Shown piece after piece: positions 47,070-55,998 of a stretch of 64,000 nt of DNA. Below the pieces are notes generated by a model, which saw only the letters and a program-made list of their open reading frames with translations, did not search any database and had not been told where the DNA came from. The first letter of the stretch is position 1. Every line of letters begins with the position of its first letter. The DNA is taken from positions 1-64,000 of the forward strand of contig JBBJJH010000004.1 in the NCBI GenBank assembly GCA_037623315.1. Direction: 5' to 3'. This stretch comes from Halanaerobiaceae bacterium ANBcell28. Its GTDB lineage: Bacteria; Bacillota; Halanaerobiia; Halanaerobiales; DTU029. The position numbers and the translations under genes were made by a program.

Positions 47070-48314
47070 ATGAAATTTTTTGAAAAACTTTTTAATAATA
47101 CGGAGGAAAATTCATTTAACTATCGATTGGTACTTGATATTGGTACTGAATACTTAAAGTTAGCTATGATTGAATTTAATAAAAATGAAAAGAACTTGAT
47201 ATCATTTGCTAGAGTAAAACAAGATTATGGAAATATGGATGGTGGTGCTATTACAAATATCGATGGTGTTAGTGCGATTGCTAAAAAGGCATTGGAAGAT
47301 ATAAAAGATAAAACTCCTTATCAGACTGTAGAGATGATTACTGGTTTAGCAGGTGAATTTGTTAAAGGTATTTTATTATCATTTGATGTAGTAAGGGATA
47401 AGCCAGATAAAAAGCTAGATAAAAAAGAATTAGATAAGATTATGGTAAAGGGCCAAGAAAAGGCTTATAAGAAGGCTTTGGAAAAGGCAGAAATGGAAAC
47501 AGGTTTTAAAGATATTGAGTTTGAATTAATACATTATAATTTAGTAGAAATTAAGGTTGATGGATATAAAGTAAATAATCCTGAGCAATTTCAAGGTAAA
47601 AATGTTAGTATTCTTGCTTTCTATACCTTTGCCCCATTAGTTCAGTTAGGAGCACTCAGAACTATTGCTAGAGACTTAGGTACTAAACTAATAGCAGTAA
47701 TGCCAGAACCTTTAGCTGTAGCTAGTAGTATTTTGAATATAGAGACATATGAATTTGGTGCAATAATTATAGACATTGGTGGTGGAACTACTGATATTGC
47801 TCTAATAAGAAATGGAGGTATAGAAGGTAGTCGAATGTTTGCTATGGGGGGGAGGGCTTTTACAAGAACCCTTGCTTCAAATCTGAATCTGACCTTAGAT
47901 GAAGCGGAAAAAGTAAAATTAGCTTATTCTAAAGGAGAAAATTGTAAAGACTATAATAGAATTGATAAATTATTGAAATCTGATATGCAAATACTATATC
48001 AGGGCATTGAATTGTCTTTAAGAGATTTAGCACAAGGAGAAATACTACCTAAAAATATATACTTTTGTGGGGGAGGCAGTGCTCTAAAAGGCTTAAAAGA
48101 TGGTTTGGAGAATTATAATCTAGAAGAAAGACTACCATTTGGTCAAAAAGTAGAGATAAGTCTATTAGACGCTACTGATATTAAAAGCATAGAAGATCAG
48201 TTTGCTTTACTAAAAGGTATAGAATATACAACTCCAAAATCCCTGGCTTATTGTGGAACTAAAGTAGTTAATAAAGAATGGAGTGTGATAAATTTTGAAA
48301 GTAAGATCATATAG
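47070..48314 (+). CDS. FtsA/PilM-like actin-fold ATPase
   Basis: 414 residues. Phosphate-1 motif LVLDIGTEYLKLAMIE (about 20-35), phosphate-2 IIIDIGGGTTDIALI (about 231-245) and adenosine motif IYFCGGGSALKGL (about 330) define the actin fold. It resembles FtsA and PilM, membrane-associated scaffolds for division or type IV pilus assembly. Its stop overlaps the next gene by 20 bases, so the two are coupled. No pil or fts genes are adjacent. GAGGGGAG precedes ATG. Confidence 0.8.
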   Translation: MKFFEKLFNNTEENSFNYRLVLDIGTEYLKLAMIEFNKNEKNLISFARVKQDYGNMDGGAITNIDGVSAIAKKALEDIKDKTPYQTVEMITGLAGEFVKGILLSFDVVRDKPDKKLDKKELDKIMVKGQEKAYKKALEKAEMETGFKDIEFELIHYNLVEIKVDGYKVNNPEQFQGKNVSILAFYTFAPLVQLGALRTIARDLGTKLIAVMPEPLAVASSILNIETYEFGAIIIDIGGGTTDIALIRNGGIEGSRMFAMGGRAFTRTLASNLNLTLDEAEKVKLAYSKGENCKDYNRIDKLLKSDMQILYQGIELSLRDLAQGEILPKNIYFCGGGSALKGLKDGLENYNLEERLPFGQKVEISLLDATDIKSIEDQFALLKGIEYTTPKSLAYCGTKVVNKEWSVINFESKII

Positions 48315-49950
48315 GGTCTTTTATATCGATCAAGAATCTGGTATAAAAGAAGTTATAGATTTATTGAAAACTAGTTCAGCAGTCAAGATGGCTTTAGTAA
48401 TAAAAAACGGACATCTTCTACTAAATAGTACAGTAAATCTAGAGATTTTAAAAAAGTATGAAAAACGTCTTAAAAAAAATATAGTAATTATAAATCCAGA
48501 TAAAATCTTGTCTGATAAAGTAAGTAAAGCTGGATTTAAAATGTATTTAAAGTTAGATGACTTAGAAAAAGATTTAGCAGTTAAATCTTCACTTGAAAAC
48601 AAAGTAGCTGCAGGCAGAGAAAAAGATGATGCTTTAAATAAAAAAGGATATAAAGATGAGAAAAAGAATATTGCCCAAAAGCAAGATAATAAAGAACTTA
48701 GAGATAAGATAAAAAGGGGACAGAGTAATAAAAGTAAAAATAAGCATAAAAACAATAATTCTGAATCTAAAGGTAGATACCAGAATCTTTTTTCAAGGTT
48801 TTTAACAGTATCTACAATACTAATCATTATAATAATGGCTTATTTCTATTTTTATTATCCTACAGCTACTATAGAAATACAGGCAATAATTCAAGAACTT
48901 AATTATGAGCTAGATCTTAATGCTTCAAATCGAATTAGTAATATTGATTGGGAAAATAATATATTACCATTACATAAAACAGAAGTTAAAATTAGCGGTC
49001 ATAAAGAAATAGAAACTACAGGGGTGCAATTAATAGGAGATGAAAAAGCATCCGGTTATGTTCGTTTTATCAATGAAAGGACAAGTAATGTAGATATTCC
49101 TGCTGGAACTATAGTAAAAACTGATAGTGGAATTGAATATCAAACTTTAGAAGATATATCAGTACCAGGTTTAGAAGTAGATTATTTAATGGATGTTCCA
49201 GTTGGTATGAAAGCAGGACAGAGCGAAGTAAGAGTACAGGCTCTATCAGCAGGTACTCAGGCTAATGTATCATTTGGAGAAGTAAAAAGAATTAAAGATA
49301 GTATGGAAAATCTCCATGTAATAAATCCTGAGGCCATTAGAGGTGGCAGTGACAAAAGAATATCCTATTTAAGTAATGAAGATATTGAAAGGGCCAAGTC
49401 TTTACTAGCAGAGGATTTAAGAGCTAAGCTAGTAAGAAGAGTATATCAGGAATTAGGAGGAAATTTTCGTATTATTGAAGAAAAAATTAACTTTCTAGAA
49501 CCTAATTTTTCTTATACTGCAGAGTCTGGTGATATTACAGATGACTTTATAATTGAAGGAGAAGTAATTGCAGAAGGATATTTGTTTAAAAATAATGAAT
49601 TAGATAGGCTTGCCACGAATATATTAAAAGAAAAATTATCTAATAATGTTGAATTAATGAGTTCTGGGATTAACATTCGCTCATTAAAACTTGAAGAAAA
49701 CGGAAATAATATGTATAATGTAAATGTAGCTATTGATGCACCTGTCTTAACTAGTATTGATACTAGTCGATTAGCAAGACGTCTTTCTGGTCTAGATATA
49801 AATGCAGCAGAGAGAGTACTCGATGAAATGGCTAATATAGACTCTTATAATATAAAGAGTACAACAGAAGTATTACCTAGAATGAGTTTTGCTATAAATG
49901 TAGTTATTAGAGAGGCAGAAGCAATGAGAGTTATCAATCTGATGGATTAA
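48295..49950 (+). CDS. Single-pass protein with baseplate J-like domain
   Basis: 551 residues. Cytoplasmic N-terminal domain (about 1-90), a Lys/Asn-rich linker (about 110-162), one membrane helix (about 170-188, ending YFYFYYPTATIEI), then an extracytoplasmic beta-rich region with GEKASGYVRFINERTSNVDIPAGTIV, typical of baseplate-J-like domains in Firmicutes. The TTG start lies inside the preceding gene. With the FtsA-like protein it forms a cytoplasm-to-envelope pair, reminiscent of PilM with PilN/PilO. The name describes the domain and does not imply a phage. Confidence 0.72.
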   Translation: MKVRSYRVFYIDQESGIKEVIDLLKTSSAVKMALVIKNGHLLLNSTVNLEILKKYEKRLKKNIVIINPDKILSDKVSKAGFKMYLKLDDLEKDLAVKSSLENKVAAGREKDDALNKKGYKDEKKNIAQKQDNKELRDKIKRGQSNKSKNKHKNNNSESKGRYQNLFSRFLTVSTILIIIIMAYFYFYYPTATIEIQAIIQELNYELDLNASNRISNIDWENNILPLHKTEVKISGHKEIETTGVQLIGDEKASGYVRFINERTSNVDIPAGTIVKTDSGIEYQTLEDISVPGLEVDYLMDVPVGMKAGQSEVRVQALSAGTQANVSFGEVKRIKDSMENLHVINPEAIRGGSDKRISYLSNEDIERAKSLLAEDLRAKLVRRVYQELGGNFRIIEEKINFLEPNFSYTAESGDITDDFIIEGEVIAEGYLFKNNELDRLATNILKEKLSNNVELMSSGINIRSLKLEENGNNMYNVNVAIDAPVLTSIDTSRLARRLSGLDINAAERVLDEMANIDSYNIKSTTEVLPRMSFAINVVIREAEAMRVINLMD

Positions 49951-49965
49951 AGAAGGTGTTTAAAT

Positions 49966-50376
49966 TTGCGTAAAATGGGATTAGACTATGGAGATAAAAC
50001 TATAGGAGTAGCTATTAGTGATAAATTGGGTTGGACTGCACAAAATAAGGGTGTAATTAGAAGGAAAAATCTAAGTGATGATTTTGCAGAGTTGGAGGAA
50101 TATATAGAAGAATATGAAGTAGATGAAATTATAGTGGGACTGCCTAAAAATATGGATGGAACAATGGGTAAAAGAGTTGACAAGACTAAACAATTTATAA
50201 ATTTCCTAAAAAAAAGACTGGATATTCCAATAAATCTTTGGGATGAACGTTTGACTAGCAAAGAAGCAGAAAATATATTGCTAGAAGCAGATCTTAGTCG
50301 AGCTAAGAGGAAAAAATATGTAGATCAAATAGCTGCAGCTATTATTCTGCAGAGTTATTTAGATGCTAATAGTTAA
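49966..50376 (+). CDS. ruvX: RuvX/YqgF Holliday-junction-resolvase-fold protein
   Basis: 136 residues, complete. MGLDYGDKTIGVAISD at the N-terminus carries the first catalytic Asp, EIIVGLPKNMDGTMG gives the second strand, and DERLTSKEAE and DQIAAAIILQ the last acidic residues. Family members process pre-16S rRNA 5' ends. TTG 49966 follows AGAAGGTG. Part of the alaS-ireB-ruvX group. Confidence 0.94.
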   Translation: MRKMGLDYGDKTIGVAISDKLGWTAQNKGVIRRKNLSDDFAELEEYIEEYEVDEIIVGLPKNMDGTMGKRVDKTKQFINFLKKRLDIPINLWDERLTSKEAENILLEADLSRAKRKKYVDQIAAAIILQSYLDANS

Positions 50377-50418
50377 GCTTTTGAAAGGTTTGGAACTAAT
50401 AAAAAGGAGGAAATTATT

Positions 50419-50700
50419 ATGGCAAACGAAGGTACATTTTGGGTAGATGAAGAAGAGGGAGTTTTAATTATTCGAGATACAGAGGGTGAAGAAGATAATT
50501 ATGTGATAGAGCATCAGTTAGAACTTGATGATAATACTTATCTTATTCTAGTTCAAGAAGATATGGTTGAAGATGAAAATGCAGATGCTTTTGTACTGAA
50601 AATTACTAATGATGGTGAAGAACAAATATTAAGTGTAATTGAAGATGAAGATGAATTTCAAAAGGTTAGAGATAGTTATTTAGCAATGGATCTTGATTAA
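50419..50700 (+). CDS. DUF1292 protein (YrzB-like)
   Basis: 93 residues, very acidic. The family core VIEHQLELDDNTYLILVQED followed by ENADAFVLKI and the tail VIEDEDEFQKVRDSYLAM are present. AAAGGAGG precedes ATG. Function unknown; usually directly follows ruvX, as here. It is the last backbone gene before the lipoprotein island. Confidence 0.88.
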   Translation: MANEGTFWVDEEEGVLIIRDTEGEEDNYVIEHQLELDDNTYLILVQEDMVEDENADAFVLKITNDGEEQILSVIEDEDEFQKVRDSYLAMDLD

Positions 50701-50742
50701 ATTTAATGAAAATTAAATATAATAGATGAGATTTTTGGAACG

Positions 50743-50797
50743 CTCCTCTTATATTAGACAGTGGAAACATAACTGTGTATTATAAGGGGATTTTTTT
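50743..50797 (+). terminator. Hairpin cassette, copy 1
   Basis: CTCTTATATTAGACAGTGG then AACATAACTGTGTATTATAAGGGG folds into a long imperfect stem, followed by seven T. Copies lie at 53148, 55645 and 57981. Confidence 0.9.
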
Positions 50798-50800
50798 ATC

Positions 50801-50829
50801 TTGAAGAAATAAATGGATAGTGGTACAAT
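50801..50829 (+). promoter_or_regulatory. Promoter of the first island lipoprotein
   Basis: TTGAAG (50801-50806), 17 bases, TACAAT (50824-50829). The same arrangement occurs directly after hairpin copies 2 and 3. Confidence 0.7.
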
Positions 50830-50993
50830 ATAAATAATTATAAATATAAATATTTGCTAATTGTCTATTTTGTATATTTACATATAAGATAGCCAAGCTC
50901 TTATTCTTTAGAAAGAAGGTGGTAGTTAAGATATATAAATAAAAAATTATATTTATTGTTCTTATTAAATAAACTTTATAAGGGGAGTGGAAA

Positions 50994-53123
50994 ATGTTTA
51001 AGAAAAGATTAATATTTTTGATTCTTATACTGTCAATATTCTTATTAATAGCTTGTGAATCAGATCAATTACCTCTTTATGAGTTAGACGTTGTAATTGA
51101 AGGTGAAGGAAGTGTAGATTTAGATCCAGAGGCTAATACTTATTTTCGAAATCAAAAAATAAGATTAGAAGCTATCGCAGAAGAGAACTGGAAATTTTCT
51201 CATTGGAATTTTGGAGGAGAAGAGATAGATAAAAATCCTTATGATGATTTTGTAATTAATGCCAATACTACTGTTTATGCATATTTTTCTGAAAAAAGCA
51301 ATCTGAAAACTATTAGCCAGCCTGAAAATGGAGGTTCTATTAAAATAGATCCAGAAAAGGAAGAATATTTTGCTGGTGATAGAGTATTATTAGAGGCTCA
51401 GCCTAATCCTGGCTATTATTTTACAGGATGGTCCTCTGATGTTTCTGCTACAGATAATCCTGTTGAAGTGATCGTTCAAGAAAATATGGAAGTAACAGCA
51501 AACTTTGAGATTAATACATATGAAATAAAGATTTCTGAAAATAGTATCCAAGGAGGAGATATAACAGTTGAAGCTTCAAATGGCCTGCAGGATGTAACAA
51601 TATTTGAACATGGAGAGGATATAAAATTTATAGCCGTGCCTGGATCAAATTATGAATTTAGTCATTGGCAGGAAAGACGTGATAGGCCTCCTCATGGAGA
51701 GACTGAACAAATTGTGACCATACAAGCTGAAAGTGATTTAGAAGTATCGGCAGTTTTTGAAAGAGTTTTTCAAGTAAGTTTTAAAAATTATGATGGTACA
51801 ATTATAGATGAACAAACTGTAAGGGTGGGAGAGGATGCTCAGGCCCCAGATGATCCAGTAAGAAATGGTTATATATTTACTGGCTGGGATAATGATTTTG
51901 AAAATCTTAAACAAGATATCGAAGTTAAAGCTGAATTTAAGATAGGTTTAACAGGAGAAGGGACTTCATCTAGTCCTTACCAAATTTATACCCCTGAGAA
52001 TTTAGTTTTAATAGGTAAAGATAATTATTCTAATAATGCTTATTACCAACTGATGAATGATATAGATTTAGAAAATTTTGGAGAATTTGAATCTATTAAA
52101 GAATTTGAGGGTGTTTTTGATGGGAAAGGACATGAGATAAGGAATCTATACATTAACCAAGATGAAAAAAATGACCTGGGATTATTTGCTGAAAACTTGG
52201 GAGAAATTAAAAATATAGGATTACTTGATTTTGAAATAAGAGGTCGAGAAAATGTAGGAGGTTTAGTAGGTATAAATAATGGAGTAATTGCTAATTCTTT
52301 TGTTAAAGGAAATATTTCAGGTTTTAAACATGTAGGTGGATTAGTTGGTAGTAATTCTAACGGAACAATAGAAAATTCATATGTTAATGTAGAGAAGATT
52401 GAAGGTACTTTATATACGGGAGGATTAGTGGGTATTAATAACGGAAAAATAAAAGACTCACATGTTATTGTAGAGAAGATTAAAGGTGCCACAGTTACTG
52501 GAGGAATAGTGGGTAGTAATCGTGGAACAATAGAAGATTCACATAGTATTGTAGAGAAGATTGATGGTGGCACATATACAGGAGGATTGGTTGGTCGGAA
52601 TTGGTCTGGAATGATACAAAGATCTCAAGCTATAGTTGATGTTAGTGGTAATAATACTGTTGGTGGATTAGTTGGAAGAAATGAAGCAATAATTAAGGAG
52701 TCCTATGCAAAGGGTAATATAAAGGGAGAGCGTAATATAGGCGGTTTAGCTGGTGCTAATTGCGGGGGTTCTATTAGTAATTCATATGCAATCTGTGATG
52801 TTGATGGAGATAGTAATATTGGTGGATTAGTTGGGCATACTAGAGCTGATGCAACGATTATGTATAGTTTCTCTGCAGGAAAAGTAGAAGGAAATGAAAA
52901 TTATGGTGGTTTAATTGGATTAACTGATACAAGCCCAGGTACTACAACTTTCCGTTCATACTGGGATATAGAAACTTCAAAGCAGGACTCATCTGGTTCA
53001 GGAATAGGTAGAACTACCTCTGAAATGCAAGAAGAATCAACTTATGATCAATGGGATTTTATGGACATTTGGGCTATAGATGAAGGAAATAACTATCCTT
53101 ATTTACAGTGGGAAAGGGATTAA
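50994..53123 (+). CDS. Surface lipoprotein with InlB-type and GLUG repeats (paralogue A)
   Basis: 709 residues. Lipobox LIAC, Cys21, then ESDQLPLYEL. Four divergent InlB/Flg_new-type beta repeats: about 28-95 (FSHWNFGG), 102-175 (YYFTGWSSD), 176-255 (YEFSHWQE) and 256-315 (YIFTGWDND). Then a GEGTSSSPYQIY domain (about 320) and nine GLUG repeats (core GGLVG or GGLIG). The end is WAIDEGNNYPYLQWERD. Residues about 215-405 are nearly the same as in the next gene. It is anchored on the outer face of a membrane, and adhesion is inferred from the domain types. AAGGGGAG precedes ATG. Confidence 0.86.
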   Translation: MFKKRLIFLILILSIFLLIACESDQLPLYELDVVIEGEGSVDLDPEANTYFRNQKIRLEAIAEENWKFSHWNFGGEEIDKNPYDDFVINANTTVYAYFSEKSNLKTISQPENGGSIKIDPEKEEYFAGDRVLLEAQPNPGYYFTGWSSDVSATDNPVEVIVQENMEVTANFEINTYEIKISENSIQGGDITVEASNGLQDVTIFEHGEDIKFIAVPGSNYEFSHWQERRDRPPHGETEQIVTIQAESDLEVSAVFERVFQVSFKNYDGTIIDEQTVRVGEDAQAPDDPVRNGYIFTGWDNDFENLKQDIEVKAEFKIGLTGEGTSSSPYQIYTPENLVLIGKDNYSNNAYYQLMNDIDLENFGEFESIKEFEGVFDGKGHEIRNLYINQDEKNDLGLFAENLGEIKNIGLLDFEIRGRENVGGLVGINNGVIANSFVKGNISGFKHVGGLVGSNSNGTIENSYVNVEKIEGTLYTGGLVGINNGKIKDSHVIVEKIKGATVTGGIVGSNRGTIEDSHSIVEKIDGGTYTGGLVGRNWSGMIQRSQAIVDVSGNNTVGGLVGRNEAIIKESYAKGNIKGERNIGGLAGANCGGSISNSYAICDVDGDSNIGGLVGHTRADATIMYSFSAGKVEGNENYGGLIGLTDTSPGTTTFRSYWDIETSKQDSSGSGIGRTTSEMQEESTYDQWDFMDIWAIDEGNNYPYLQWERD

Positions 53124-53147
53124 GAATAAAGAGTGTATATTTGTACT

Positions 53148-53199
53148 CCCCTTATAGTAGACAGTGGAAACATAACTGTATATTATAAGGGATTTTTTT
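53148..53199 (+). terminator. Hairpin cassette, copy 2
   Basis: CCCCTTATAGTAGACAGTGG pairs with the complementary arm ending TATTATAAGGG, followed by seven T. It ends paralogue A. Confidence 0.9.
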
Positions 53200-53202
53200 A
53201 TC

Positions 53203-53231
53203 TTGAAGAAATAAATGGATAGTGGTACAAT
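53203..53231 (+). promoter_or_regulatory. Promoter of the second island lipoprotein
   Basis: TTGAAG (53203-53208), 17 bases, TACAAT (53226-53231). The whole leader resembles that of paralogue A. Confidence 0.7.
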
Positions 53232-53389
53232 ATAAATAATTATAAATATTTGCTAATTATCTATTTTGTATATCTATATATAAGATAGCCAAGCACTTAT
53301 TCTTTAGAAAGAAGGTGGTATTTAAGATATATAAAAAAGAAAAATTATTTATTTTCGTAATTAAATAAAATTTATAAGGGGAGAGGAAA

Positions 53390-55621
53390 ATGTTTAAGAA
53401 AAGATTTATATTTTTATTTCTTATACTGTCAATATTCTTATTAATAGCTTGTGAATCAGATCAATTACCTTTTTATGAGTTAGACGTTGTAATTGAAGGT
53501 GAAGGAAGTGTAAATTTAGATCCAGAGTCTAATACTTATTTTCGAAATGATATAATTAAATTAGAAGCAATAGCAGAAGAGAACTGGAAATTTTCTCATT
53601 GGAATTTTGGAGGAGAAGAGATAGATAAAAATCCTTATGATGATTTTGTAATTAATGCCAATACTACTGTTTATGCATATTTTTCTGAAAAAAGCAATCT
53701 GAAAACTATTAGCCAGCCTGAAAATGGAGGTTCTATTAAAATAGTTCCGGAAAAGGAAGAATATTTTGCTGGTGATAGAGTATTATTAGAGGCTCATCCT
53801 AATCCAGGCTATTATTTTACAGAATGGTCTTCTGATGTTTCTGCTACAGATAATCCTGTTGAAGTAATTGTTCAAGAAAATATGGAGGTAACAGCAAACT
53901 TTGGGATTAATACATATGAAATAAAGTTTTCTGAGAATAGTATCAGAGAAGAAGGAAATATAACAGTTGAAGCTTCAAATGGCATGCAGAATGTAACAAG
54001 ATTTGAACATGGAGAGGATATAAAATTTATAGCCGAGCCTGGATCAAATTATGAATTTAGTCATTGGCAGGAAAGACGTGATAGGCCTCCTCATGGAGAG
54101 ACTGAACAAATTGTGACCATACAAGCTGAAAGTGATTTAGAAGTATCGGCAGTTTTTGAAAGAGTTTTTCAAGTAAGTTTTAAAAATTATGATGGTACAA
54201 TTATAGATGAACAAACTGTAAGGGTGGGAGAGGATGCTCAGGCCCCAGATGATCCAGTAAGAAATGGTTATATATTTACTGGCTGGGATAATGATTTTGA
54301 AAATCTTAAACAAGATATCGAAGTTAAAGCTGAATTTAAGATAGGTTTAACAGGAGAAGGGACTTCATCTAGTCCTTACCAAATTTATACCCCTGAGAAT
54401 TTAGTTTTAATAGGTAAAGATAATTATTCTAATAATGCTTATTACCAACTGATGAATGATATAGATTTAGAAAATTTTGGAGAATTTGAATCTATTAAAG
54501 AATTTGAGGGTGTTTTTGATGGGAAAGGACATGAGATAAGGAATCTATACATTAACCAAGATGAAAAAAATGACCTGGGATTATTTGCTGAAAACTTGGG
54601 AGAAATCAAAAATATAGGATTACTTGATCTTGAAATAAGAGGTCGAGAAAATGTAGGAGGCTTAGTAGGTATAAATAATGGAGTAATTACTAATTCTTTT
54701 GTTAAAGGAAATATTTCAGGTAATAAAAATGTAGGTGGATTGGTTGGTATTCATAATACGGGAACAATAGAAAACTCACATAGCAATGTTGATCTTATCG
54801 GTATAAATAATAAATCTGGTCCTAATAGCAGAATAGGTGGACTAGTCGGTGCTGTTGGTACTAATGGAGTAATTACTAATTCTTATGCTAAAGGAACAAT
54901 TACTGGTTATTTAGTTATAGGCGGGTTAGTGGGTAGTAATCGCGGAATAATAGAAGATTCACATGTTATTGTAGAAAGTATTAAAAGCAATCGCAATACT
55001 GGGGGATTAGTGGGTATTAATCGTGGTGCAATAGAAGATTCATATACGATTGCAGAGAAGATTGATGGGAGCACACATAATATAGGGGGATTGGTTGGAT
55101 GGAATAATTCTGGAATAATACAAAGCTCTCAAGCTATAGTTGATGTTACTGGTAGAAATTCTGTAGGAGGATTAGTTGGAAGAAATGAAGCAACAATTAA
55201 GGAATCCTATGCAAAGGGTAACGTTCAGGGAGATTATGATATAGGTGGTTTAGTTGGTAGTAATTATGAGGGTTCTATTAGTAATTCATATGCTATCTGT
55301 GTTGTTGATGGAGATAGTAATATAGGAGGGTTAGTCGGGCATACTAGTAGTGAATCAACGATTATGTATAGTTTCTCTGCAGGAGAAGTAGAAGGAAATG
55401 AAAATTATGGTGGTTTAATTGGATTAACTGATACAAGTTCCGGTACAATACTTTCATACTGGGATATAAAAACTTCAAAACAAAATTCATCTGCTTCAGG
55501 AATAGGTAGAACTACCTCTGAAATGCAAGAAGAATCAACTTATGATCAATGGGATTTTATGGACATTTGGGCTATAGATGAAGGAAATAGCTATCCTTAT
55601 TTACAGTGGGAAAGGGATTAA
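53390..55621 (+). CDS. Surface lipoprotein with InlB-type and GLUG repeats (paralogue B)
   Basis: 743 residues. Same lipobox, same four InlB-type repeats and same tail as paralogue A. There are ten GLUG repeats, including an insertion with KSGPNSRIGGLVGAVG. The stretch 54036-54605 appears identical to 51637-52206 in paralogue A (offset 2399 bases), whereas the flanks differ by scattered changes. This points to recent duplication with homogenisation. Function as for paralogue A. Confidence 0.86.
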   Translation: MFKKRFIFLFLILSIFLLIACESDQLPFYELDVVIEGEGSVNLDPESNTYFRNDIIKLEAIAEENWKFSHWNFGGEEIDKNPYDDFVINANTTVYAYFSEKSNLKTISQPENGGSIKIVPEKEEYFAGDRVLLEAHPNPGYYFTEWSSDVSATDNPVEVIVQENMEVTANFGINTYEIKFSENSIREEGNITVEASNGMQNVTRFEHGEDIKFIAEPGSNYEFSHWQERRDRPPHGETEQIVTIQAESDLEVSAVFERVFQVSFKNYDGTIIDEQTVRVGEDAQAPDDPVRNGYIFTGWDNDFENLKQDIEVKAEFKIGLTGEGTSSSPYQIYTPENLVLIGKDNYSNNAYYQLMNDIDLENFGEFESIKEFEGVFDGKGHEIRNLYINQDEKNDLGLFAENLGEIKNIGLLDLEIRGRENVGGLVGINNGVITNSFVKGNISGNKNVGGLVGIHNTGTIENSHSNVDLIGINNKSGPNSRIGGLVGAVGTNGVITNSYAKGTITGYLVIGGLVGSNRGIIEDSHVIVESIKSNRNTGGLVGINRGAIEDSYTIAEKIDGSTHNIGGLVGWNNSGIIQSSQAIVDVTGRNSVGGLVGRNEATIKESYAKGNVQGDYDIGGLVGSNYEGSISNSYAICVVDGDSNIGGLVGHTSSESTIMYSFSAGEVEGNENYGGLIGLTDTSSGTILSYWDIKTSKQNSSASGIGRTTSEMQEESTYDQWDFMDIWAIDEGNSYPYLQWERD

Positions 55622-55644
55622 GAATAGTAGTATATACTTGTAAT

Positions 55645-55697
55645 CCCCTTGTAGTAAACAGTGGAAACATAACCGTATATTATAAGGGGATTTTTTT
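55645..55697 (+). terminator. Hairpin cassette, copy 3
   Basis: CCCCTTGTAGTAAACAGTGG and the complementary arm ending TATTATAAGGGG, followed by seven T. It ends paralogue B. Confidence 0.9.
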
Positions 55698-55700
55698 ATC

Positions 55701-55729
55701 TTGAAGAAATAAATGGATAGTGTTACAAT
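55701..55729 (+). promoter_or_regulatory. Promoter of the LRR lipoprotein
   Basis: TTGAAG (55701-55706), 17 bases, TACAAT (55724-55729). It has the same layout as copies 1 and 2, and the TACAATATAAATGGAT stretch recurs at 58144 before the giant lipoprotein. Confidence 0.65.
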
Positions 55730-55874
55730 ATAAATGGATGAAAATTCTTTTATTTCTTAAATTTTGAAGTTGGCTTAAGGGCTCACTAAAGATAAAAATT
55801 CAAAGATGATATCTTTAGGGTATATTTAAAGAATGAAAATAGATTGTATTTTATTGTATGGAGGTGAAAGTCCT

Positions 55875-55892
55875 TTGATTTCATTTACATAA
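55875..55892 (+). other. Five-codon leader ORF with perfect ribosome site
   Basis: GGAGGTGA (55860-55867), 7 bases, then TTG and TAA after five codons (M-I-S-F-T). The same layout occurs at 58291-58308. It lies about 110 bases before the LRR lipoprotein start. No other gene is seen in 55622-55998. Confidence 0.4.
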
Positions 55893-55998
55893 CTTATTTG
55901 TTATTATAAAAAAGTACAAGCTTTATGTTACTTTAAGTACTTATACTTTAATTTATTTAAGCAAGATTTAAAAAATAATAAAGGGAGAGAATATTAAT

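Noticed and set aside
48295-49950. Prophage baseplate gene
   Set aside because: The J-like domain is in a membrane-anchored protein coupled to an actin-fold gene, and no phage structural, integrase or lysis genes are present.
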